A stretch of 64,000 bases of DNA. Source: Symbiodinium natans (Eukaryota; Sar; Dinophyceae; Suessiales; Symbiodiniaceae). A program made the translations under genes and the position numbers. The stretch lies in NCBI GenBank assembly GCA_905221605.1, contig CAJNDS010002499.1, forward strand, positions 1 to 64,000, read 5' to 3'. Positions 20,670 through 27,313 of this stretch are shown here, one piece after another. Positions within the stretch are counted from its first letter, which is position 1, and each line of letters opens with the position of its first letter. Below the pieces are notes generated by a model. The model was not told the DNA's origin, ran no database searches, and worked only from the letters and a program-made list of their open reading frames with translations.

Positions 20670-21002
20670 TCAGATGTTGGACTTATTGAGTTCGGCACAC
20701 CACTTCTGCCGGCGGGCCTCCGACAGAAGTTTCCCAGCGTCTACGATCCAGTCGTTCCTGGTCTTAGACCAACGAGCCAAAGCACGGAGTTGGTTTGTGA
20801 CCCTCTGCCCCGGTGTGAGGTCGCGGGCGCTGGGCTGCTCCTCGAACTCGGCTTGTAAATAGGGCTTGATTGATTCCTCCAAGGGAACCCTCTCGGCTAC
20901 CCCAAAACGCTGCACCTCGGGGGTGCGTGATCGCTCTCTGCCCGCCGTGGTGCGGGGGACCCCAGGCCGGAGGCCGGAGGGAACAAGGAGAGACTCACTT
21001 GC
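20670..21002 (-). CDS. LINE ORF0 / 5' coding remnant
   Basis: An open stretch in the same frame as ORF1-ORF3 ends at TGA (20670); a further TAG lies at 20652, before the ORF1 ATG. It has no ATG (first candidate GTG at 20915), yet the sequence looks protein-like: a Pro/Arg/Ser-rich start, then AERVPLEESIKPYL and a helical RALARWSKTRNDWI segment. It may be a former ORF1 N-terminus cut by stops, or the product of a non-AUG start. The family is unknown. Confidence 0.4.
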   Translation of the reverse strand, partial: ASESLLVPSGLRPGVPRTTAGRERSRTPEVQRFGVAERVPLEESIKPYLQAEFEEQPSARDLTPGQRVTNQLRALARWSKTRNDWIVDAGKLLSEARRQKWCAELNKSNI

Positions 21003-21179
21003 TGCTCAGCCTAGCAGCAAGGGAGAGACTCACCTTGCACTGACACACAGATGGCTCTAACTACGGACAAGCTGGGGTTGGATGAGGCCTGTTCCCCAAC
21101 GACAGTTTGAGGACTCGAGGCTGGTTCACCACAGCTACCGCTCAGCTACTGTGTGCACCCCACCGGGGTTGAGCCGAAA
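21003..21179 (-). other. LINE leader (5' UTR) shared with array units
   Basis: The first ~115 nt after the leader relic match the array-unit leaders, including a small accccggtggggt hairpin and gtgaaccagcctcgagtcc. After this the sequence becomes element-specific and contains two gggagagactcacc-like words (near 20988 and 21022). Confidence 0.7.
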
Positions 21180-21189
21180 CTTGAGCCAA
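21180..21189 (-). other. Spliced-leader relic at the LINE 5' end
   Basis: The minus strand reads TTGGCTCAAG followed at once by TTTCGGCTCAAC, which looks like a second, decayed leader end in tandem. Tandem relics are expected when a trans-spliced mRNA is reverse-transcribed, re-expressed and spliced again (established for dinoflagellate retrogenes). Confidence 0.65.
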
Positions 21190-21190
21190 C

Positions 21191-21202
21191 GAACATATAT
21201 CA
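21191..21202. other. Insertion word gaacatatatca (target-site repeat)
   Basis: The word is identical at 12410-12421 on the other side of the LINE and at most array junctions. Here it continues directly into the copia polypurine tract, so it looks like the host target, probably the first bases of a copia LTR, rather than part of the LINE. Confidence 0.6.
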
Positions 21203-21203
21203 A

Positions 21204-21212
21204 CTCCCCCTC
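21204..21212 (-). other. Copia polypurine tract
   Basis: GAGGGGGAG on the minus strand lies ~200 nt after the pol stop and immediately before TTGATATATG. This is the usual position of the plus-strand primer next to the 3' LTR. Confidence 0.65.
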
Positions 21213-21415
21213 ATGACCAAGAGTTTCACTGTTGGTCACGTCAACTAAGCTCCACGCAAAGTCAACTAAGCTCCTCGCCGGGGCGCGCATGCCGGCGCAT
21301 TCCTCAGTCCTAGACCGCTGCACTGCTGCAGACCGCTGGAGGTCGACTAACTCTCGCAAAGCAACCTGGCTGGGCGGGTGGGCGGGCAAGCCAGGGGCGG
21401 GCGGGCGGGCGCGAA

Positions 21416-24400
21416 TTACCGCAGTCGCAAGCTTTCCAGGGCGACGTCCGCGAAAGCTGGCGGATAATGCTGCGTTTCTTTGAGATCAAAGTTTCGTGAA
21501 TGATCTCCCTTGCAGGTACATGCAAACGTTTCGGACATTGTTCGCACAAACTGTTCATCGTTCGACATCAGTTTCCAAATCTTTCGGATAGGTAATCCAT
21601 CTCTGCCTACCAAGCCTGAAACACAGCCGTGCACTTCGCCAGTGTAATGGGTTCGTTGCCCTGCAAACGAACGGGTACTTGCCCATCCCCAGTAGGCACA
21701 CCTCTGCGGCCATTCTATGACCCATACCCCTACTTGCGGGTGGTTCACCATCACTAAGAAGCTCCGCCAGAGCTTGCGATGCACCGTGAATAAAGCTTGT
21801 AGATGGTCCTGATAGCCCGGCCGATCTTCGTGTCGCCGTTGGTACGGGCTACCTCCGGTACAAGGAGTGCTGCTCCAGAAAACAACCTTCATCCCCCATT
21901 CTCTCGCAACATTCATTGCAGACATGACCCGCTCCACGGTGTCATTCGAGGTTCCGTCAACCCCTTGAGTACTCGGCAGGACAAATACTTGGTGCACACT
22001 TCCTTGCAGGTACAGATTCGAACGTGAACTCGTGCAAAACTCGATCAGCAAAGTTGAATATTCAGTCTCGAGTTCGCATAGCCGACAGAAAGCTTCGTAT
22101 TCGAGGTTGTCTGGCCCGAGTACAGAATCTAGCACTCCAGACAGCAACAAGCAAGACCTGACTGCTGGGACCTCTCGGAAATCGATGTTGGTGACATCTT
22201 CTAGTCCGAGGGTTGCTGTATGCTTTGCTGTTTGGAGGCGATTTAAATTCTTTGTGAGAAGATCGCTCACATTCTCGGTTCCGGCCACTCCCTCTACTGC
22301 TAACTCGCCGCTATGGACACGGTCTTGGATAAAGCACAACCTCAAGTCTATATGCCGCATGCGCCTGAGTAGCCCCTCCATGCTGGCAATTTGCCTAGCT
22401 GAGGCAGAGTCAGTGTACACGCGGTGGGGTTTCTGGAGGGTGCCCCAGATATGCGCCGTCAATTGCGCAAGTCCTGCCACCTCTTTCGCTGCCTCGGCGA
22501 TGGCAAACAACTCTGCTTCTGCTGAGCTGAGTGCGACAACGCTTTGCAGGCGGCTGTACCCCTTTATGCAGTACCACAGACCGTCCACTGCGATGTAGAT
22601 CACTCCGCCACTGGTGCTCTTCCGGGCTACGCTCATCTCGCTGCCCCAATTGCTGTCGCAATAGGCTACCAGGCTGGCATTCTCCCCCTCATTGGTCTTG
22701 CCATCTCCGAGCGGGAAGATTTGATCTAACAGCGGAAACGCTGCTAACCATCGCAGGAACTTGCGAAGTGCATCTTCATGCACTTGCCGTGGCATGCTTT
22801 GTCCGCGCGACAACATGGAGTGAAAGTACGTTATATCTGAGCGAGTTTGACAGAGCCAGCCTATCTTCCCTAGGCAACTTCGGAACCGTGAAGCTGCTTC
22901 ACTGGACAGCTCCTTTGAAGGCTCTTCAACACTCTCCTCATCGTACATACTCCTGATGTCGGGTGTCGTCAAGGATGCTTTTACGGTGGATATGTCCCAT
23001 CCGAAGGATGTAAAGACCGACTTCACATACTCAGGCTTCACCCCAAGCATGATCTGTCGTCCATCCCAACGGATTAAACGACCGAGGAATTCCATCTGCC
23101 CATCTTCGATCAGCCTCCCTGTCACTTTGACTTTCAAGACTGAACTCAGGGCTTCGTGGACGTACTCGAACCCTTTCTCGGTAGAGGACACAATGAGCAA
23201 ATCATCCACGTACGCTAACATGATGATATACTCCCATCCGGATTCAAGGTTGACCCATCCGCTGAAAAGCGTCGGTTCAAGCGGACTCGCTTGTAAGCCT
23301 AGTGCAGATACGATCCTGTTCAGGTGTCGCTGCCAGCTAAGGCTGGCGGAACGCAAACCGTAAAGCGCTTTCTCTAGTATCAAGTACGCGGTTTCGCCGC
23401 TCTCGAGCGTGAATGTGCTTGGCAACTCGATAATGGTGGGTTCCACTACCTGCGCAAAGAGAAACGCGGTGGATATGTCGAGGCCGTAAGCCCGCATCTT
23501 TCCCTTCGCCGCCCGTGCAAGGACGATCTTGAGGGCTTCCACCGACGCAGTATTAGAACTCAACCCCAAATCGAGTGCGGATGGTCGGCCATGAGCAAAA
23601 TCCTTAGCGACTATCCTTGCTCGGACTAGTCCTGGGGCCTTCTGAGTGAGGACCCATCGGGACTTGACCGTCCGACAGTTTGGGTTGGCTTTGCGGTACT
23701 CATCTATCTCGCTCTTTGATCTTGCATAACCAACTTTCAGACTATCGAGCGCATTCACCTCTTTCTTGATTCCTTGCCATGTCTCTTCAGGGTCCAGCTG
23801 AAAACCTTCCAGGTCATCGTAGCTGGCTCTAGGTCGATTCACCCAGAGAGTCCTGTCTTGGATTCTCATGTACGTCCCTGCGGACTCATCTTCCTTTTTC
23901 TCTTTAACTGAAGAACATACACAAGGGTGGTCTTGGAGATTCAACAACTCAACTGCTTCACGCTCGACCGACTGTTGTTGTTTGTGGTGCTGTTGTTGTG
24001 TTGTCGTGTTCAAGCAAACATATGGGAACTTCTCCACGCTCGACCGACCAACAAGTAAGTGACATGCTGCTTCGACGTCGTAGTGGTCACAACAAGAAAG
24101 TGGTTGTGGTGTGTAGTGGGCGCTCTCGAGCAATTCCTCCAGGTATCGGACTGGGACCCCCTCATGGAACGTCTGGGGATGCTCTAGAGCGTCTCCCATA
24201 TCCTCATCCTCAGCCTCGGACGGCTGGTATTCGGATACATTCCAGTCAGCATCCGGCACTGACATCTCCGGGATCTCCAAGTCTCCGACTCCTGCTTGCT
24301 CAGGATCAAACGCTCGGACCTCCTCTCCTCCAAAGCGTGTTCGCTTGTTCGGCTTCATTTGCTCGTCATCATCGTATGGGTCTTCTCCAATTAGCTCTTC

Positions 24401-27301
24401 AGGTCTTCGGTCGACCCTTGGTCCTTCATCTAGTGCCTCCAGAGCATCATCGATGGAATCACGCAACCATTTCTGGTATCTCTTCACACACTTTTGGGAA
24501 TGCCTGCTCGAGCTGACGCCTTCTTGGCATCCTGGGCACTTGGGGGTAACGCCATGTTGTCTCACCCAGTCTATGGGAGGACCTCCACCTGGAACATATG
24601 GAAGAAACAGCTCTTTGGTCTTCGGTGCTTCAGGCGGGGGCAGGAAGCCATCTAGGGCCTTTGCACCGGGCAGAAGATTTGCGTCGAAACGCAACGGGTA
24701 GAGCAATTTGAGTCCGGGCGCGATCACCCGTTTCGTCTCCCCACTATCCAAGCGGATTTCCATGGCATGACCTGTGCTCCCAAGCACTGGTCCCAAGTAG
24801 ATCCCTCGAGCATACTTGGCATCCGCGTCAGGTCTTCTAGCCCGCGTTATCTTAGCGTATGCTACCGCACCGAACGGATACGTGACTTGCGGTCGCACGC
24901 GATCTCCGCGGATCTTCTGCATGGGTGTCATGGTCGACCCTACAGAAACTGAAAACCTGTTGTGCGTGTGTGCTGCGTATTGAAACAAAAGGTCGAAAAC
25001 ATCCGCACACTCAGCATCCAAAACAACGCCATGTTCCCGCAACTCAAGCTCATGTGTCGCTACGATTCCTTTTAGGGTCCTAATGGCTCGTTCTGCTGCT
25101 GGTGCATGCCTTTCGGGTGCAAAGCTGTCCTCAGTACCCTCACAAAGATCAGCGAGTCTCGCTGCGATGTTCTTCGTGAGTCCCTCTGCATCAGACATGA
25201 AATGCGGTTGTTTCACACCAAAGTGCCTGACCCAGGGATGCAAATGTTCTGCTGTTGTTGCTGCGCTCTCTCCCTCAGGTCTAAAGCAAACTGCAATTGC
25301 AAAGCTCATGGTATGAACCAGTACGATGAATGCAAGCTTGCGAAAGAAGCACTGGTCAAGCTGAAACTCTCTCGGGTTCAGGTCGCTACGCTTTCGTGCT
25401 GGAGTGGTCCCTCTAGTCCGCTGGCAAAACTCACAGTCCGACATGTATGGTACGTGTCCCTGCATGTGGTGCTGCAGCTCAGCGTGTTTACTACGCACAT
25501 TGTCCCCAATAATTCCTTCTTCAGTGACTAACTCAAACTGTTGTTGTGGCTGTCGCGTATCGGGCTCTTTTCTTTCATCTTGGGACAAAGCTGCAAGGAT
25601 TGGGTTGGGCTTCTCAGTACTCCCTTTCAGGGAGACGGGGAGCGAGAACGATCGCGCTCTTGGCGATCTCGGCGGCACCTGATGAGTTCCATGAATGCAG
25701 GAGAGGGTGCGCCACTCCACGGAATTGGTGTCTCGGGAGTGCGCTCTGGTCGTGGAACCGGAGGTGGCGGAGGGATCGGGAGCGCCAATCTTGGCTTGGC
25801 GACCGCCCTCGCAGCCTGTATGTTCTCCGATCTTGCTCGGCGCCGGTCCTCGTATGCTTGGCCTGTGAGGATCCCTGTCTCGAGCTCCATGCGAAGGCTC
25901 ATTGGGCTGAATGGCCTTCCTCCCGGTGCCACTGTTCCCGATGCTCCTGTTTCCATTGCCTCTGCCACCCTCATCACATTGCCGGACAGGTCGCTGGCGG
26001 CTTTCGGAGGTGTCAAGCTGACCGGCAGTTGGGCATGGTCCTTCGCCTGCATCCGCAGGAAGCTCTCCCTCAAAGGTCCGAGGGCTTGTAGCCCTTCTGA
26101 GGTGTGGCCTGGTGTGCTCAGATGCAGCTGCAGATACGGACCACGAAAGCCCAGGTTGGAGAGTGATTCCCGCCAGGGAGGTGTCACTCGGAGAGCGCTC
26201 TTTGCATGCCTGGGCTCGGGGCCCCGGCGGTGCTCCGTGTACACTGCCGTCGGGCCGACCGGTTCTCCCGGCGGCTGCATCATGGAGATAGGGGGATCCT
26301 TCGGATGTGCTGGGGTCGTTGGAGCTGGAACCCCTGTGGTTGGCCTCCATTCTCCCCAATCCTCGTCGGACTCGTCCACCTCCACCACCATTGTCGATGG
26401 TCCTGGCCCTGAGCTCGCCGGTGCTGCCGCGGTTGTTTCCTTCGGGTTCGGCTGAGGGAACTCGCCCGAACCGCCGGTCGGTCCCAGCGCAACCAATGAC
26501 CGAGCCTTGCCTTCCGTTGCTCCAAGTACCAGCTGCTCTGGCTCCGCAAGAGCTTGCTCCCATGTGGCCCAATCCACCGGGTTCTGCGTCACGTGGAGGC
26601 CCTCCTTGGAGATGGTCTGCGTGAAGCCCTGCATGTTGGCTTCGTGTGGCTCGCTCATCAAATGGGCTTCGGTGACATACTTCTGGCACAGGAGACAAAA
26701 CAGCGTCACCGGCGTATCCGGTGAGTCGCTGGCTCCCGAAGCTTGTGCCGTCCAAGCTCCTCCGAACCGACGAGCAACCCACGTCGTCCAGCCTGCCGAC
26801 GCCCAGCGCCGTTTTCCTCTCCGTGCTGGCGCTGACGATGCCGGCGTGGGGCCGGAGGGCTCCCGAGGATCGACTCCCATGGTCGATTGATCCACATGGT
26901 CCGGCAGCAAATTCCGCACCGGTCTCACGGCCATGGTTTTCTCCTTGGATTTGATCTTCGGCGTCGGCTTCATCTGCACCATAGCGGGTCTCTTGGCTGG
27001 AGCCTCTGACATCGAAGGATCCGCTTGGAATTCCCTCACCCCGGTGTGGGACGACGGTGCTTCCGCCGCTTCCGTCTCTTCCATGATGTACTCTACCGAA
27101 GGAGATCAGATCCATCTCGTCCCCTCCAGTGGACTCCGCCTCGGCATACGTCGCCTGGAGCTCCTCTCGGAGCGTCTGTGGCAGCTCTATGCCGTGCTGC
27201 GCAGCGTGGGCTTCCAACAATATCAGTCTCCTGCGTCTCGCCCCCTGGCGCATGCCTTCCAACTGTTGAATGCTCTGTTGCATCGTGGCACTCGGATCCA
27301 T
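21416..27301 (-). CDS. Copia Pol: integrase, RT, RNase H, PCTGGSP domain
   Basis: This 1,961-codon ORF starts four codons after the gag TAG and in its frame. From residue ~600: a compact H/C zinc motif (HAELQHH then CEFC), a degenerate integrase core (SDAEG, then ERAIRTLKG; the first Asp is unclear), and a copia-type RT at ~1200-1450 (DISTAFLFA, LYGLRSASLSW, AYVDD near 1363). RNase H follows at ~1545-1680 (YCDSNWG, RKSTSGG, SSAEAEL, VYTDSASA). The last ~270 residues hold a Rossmann-like strand, then FWSSTPCTGGSP and VIEWPQRCAYW, recalling motifs of C5-cytosine methyltransferases. Residues 70-560 are open but probably out of frame with the true protein (see the overlapping ORF at 25627). It copies and integrates the element. 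Confidence 0.88.
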   Translation of the reverse strand: MDPSATMQQSIQQLEGMRQGARRRRLILLEAHAAQHGIELPQTLREELQATYAEAESTGGDEMDLISFGRVHHGRDGSGGSTVVPHRGEGIPSGSFDVRGSSQETRYGADEADAEDQIQGENHGRETGAEFAAGPCGSIDHGSRSSGALRPHAGIVSASTERKTALGVGRLDDVGCSSVRRSLDGTSFGSQRLTGYAGDAVLSPVPEVCHRSPFDERATRSQHAGLHADHLQGGPPRDAEPGGLGHMGASSCGARAAGTWSNGRQGSVIGCAGTDRRFGRVPSAEPEGNNRGSTGELRARTIDNGGGGGRVRRGLGRMEANHRGSSSNDPSTSEGSPYLHDAAAGRTGRPDGSVHGAPPGPRAQACKERSPSDTSLAGITLQPGLSWSVSAAASEHTRPHLRRATSPRTFEGELPADAGEGPCPTAGQLDTSESRQRPVRQCDEGGRGNGNRSIGNSGTGRKAIQPNEPSHGARDRDPHRPSIRGPAPSKIGEHTGCEGGRQAKIGAPDPSATSGSTTRAHSRDTNSVEWRTLSCIHGTHQVPPRSPRARSFSLPVSLKGSTEKPNPILAALSQDERKEPDTRQPQQQFELVTEEGIIGDNVRSKHAELQHHMQGHVPYMSDCEFCQRTRGTTPARKRSDLNPREFQLDQCFFRKLAFIVLVHTMSFAIAVCFRPEGESAATTAEHLHPWVRHFGVKQPHFMSDAEGLTKNIAARLADLCEGTEDSFAPERHAPAAERAIRTLKGIVATHELELREHGVVLDAECADVFDLLFQYAAHTHNRFSVSVGSTMTPMQKIRGDRVRPQVTYPFGAVAYAKITRARRPDADAKYARGIYLGPVLGSTGHAMEIRLDSGETKRVIAPGLKLLYPLRFDANLLPGAKALDGFLPPPEAPKTKELFLPYVPGGGPPIDWVRQHGVTPKCPGCQEGVSSSRHSQKCVKRYQKWLRDSIDDALEALDEGPRVDRRPEELIGEDPYDDDEQMKPNKRTRFGGEEVRAFDPEQAGVGDLEIPEMSVPDADWNVSEYQPSEAEDEDMGDALEHPQTFHEGVPVRYLEELLESAHYTPQPLSCCDHYDVEAACHLLVGRSSVEKFPYVCLNTTTQQQHHKQQQSVEREAVELLNLQDHPCVCSSVKEKKEDESAGTYMRIQDRTLWVNRPRASYDDLEGFQLDPEETWQGIKKEVNALDSLKVGYARSKSEIDEYRKANPNCRTVKSRWVLTQKAPGLVRARIVAKDFAHGRPSALDLGLSSNTASVEALKIVLARAAKGKMRAYGLDISTAFLFAQVVEPTIIELPSTFTLESGETAYLILEKALYGLRSASLSWQRHLNRIVSALGLQASPLEPTLFSGWVNLESGWEYIIMLAYVDDLLIVSSTEKGFEYVHEALSSVLKVKVTGRLIEDGQMEFLGRLIRWDGRQIMLGVKPEYVKSVFTSFGWDISTVKASLTTPDIRSMYDEESVEEPSKELSSEAASRFRSCLGKIGWLCQTRSDITYFHSMLSRGQSMPRQVHEDALRKFLRWLAAFPLLDQIFPLGDGKTNEGENASLVAYCDSNWGSEMSVARKSTSGGVIYIAVDGLWYCIKGYSRLQSVVALSSAEAELFAIAEAAKEVAGLAQLTAHIWGTLQKPHRVYTDSASARQIASMEGLLRRMRHIDLRLCFIQDRVHSGELAVEGVAGTENVSDLLTKNLNRLQTAKHTATLGLEDVTNIDFREVPAVRSCLLLSGVLDSVLGPDNLEYEAFCRLCELETEYSTLLIEFCTSSRSNLYLQGSVHQVFVLPSTQGVDGTSNDTVERVMSAMNVAREWGMKVVFWSSTPCTGGSPYQRRHEDRPGYQDHLQALFTVHRKLWRSFLVMVNHPQVGVWVIEWPQRCAYWGWASTRSFAGQRTHYTGEVHGCVSGLVGRDGLPIRKIWKLMSNDEQFVRTMSETFACTCKGDHSRNFDLKETQHYPPAFADVALESLRLR
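25627..27105 (-). CDS. Overlapping frame: 485-aa zinc-finger segment, probably the true Pol N-terminal coding
   Basis: A second frame is open here opposite residues ~65-560 of the long Pol ORF. Its product is Pro/Glu-rich with a matrin-like finger at residues 130-147 (C130, C133, H141, H147) and ends in RDRSRSPSP. It reads more like real protein than the Arg/Gly/Ser-rich other frame. The Pol frame makes sense before ~27,105 (LREELQATYAEAE) and after ~25,620. The simplest reading is two compensating 1-nt shifts in this copy; programmed frameshifting is an alternative. Confidence 0.55.
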   Translation of the reverse strand, partial: SPSVEYIMEETEAAEAPSSHTGVREFQADPSMSEAPAKRPAMVQMKPTPKIKSKEKTMAVRPVRNLLPDHVDQSTMGVDPREPSGPTPASSAPARRGKRRWASAGWTTWVARRFGGAWTAQASGASDSPDTPVTLFCLLCQKYVTEAHLMSEPHEANMQGFTQTISKEGLHVTQNPVDWATWEQALAEPEQLVLGATEGKARSLVALGPTGGSGEFPQPNPKETTAAAPASSGPGPSTMVVEVDESDEDWGEWRPTTGVPAPTTPAHPKDPPISMMQPPGEPVGPTAVYTEHRRGPEPRHAKSALRVTPPWRESLSNLGFRGPYLQLHLSTPGHTSEGLQALGPLRESFLRMQAKDHAQLPVSLTPPKAASDLSGNVMRVAEAMETGASGTVAPGGRPFSPMSLRMELETGILTGQAYEDRRRARSENIQAARAVAKPRLALPIPPPPPVPRPERTPETPIPWSGAPSPAFMELIRCRRDRQERDRSRSPSP

Positions 27302-27313
27302 AGCGGCGGTCTC

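Larger units (their letters stand above)
12410..21190 (-). mobile_element. Non-LTR (LINE) retrotransposon, near complete, 8.8 kb
   Basis: On the minus strand the order is: spliced-leader relic (21189-21180), ~115-nt leader homologous to that of the 2.5-kb units, ORF0 remnant, ORF1 (zinc ribbon and coiled coil), ORF2 (endonuclease, RT, RNase H), ORF3 (kinase-like), a short 3' region and the hairpin tail. The element is flanked by the same 13-bp word cgaacatatatca at 12409-12421 and 21190-21202, as expected of a target-site duplication. The APE-type endonuclease plus RNase H places it among the APE-type LINE clades (family knowledge). All ORFs share one frame. The catalytic residues I can see are intact, so it may be recent. 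Confidence 0.88.
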
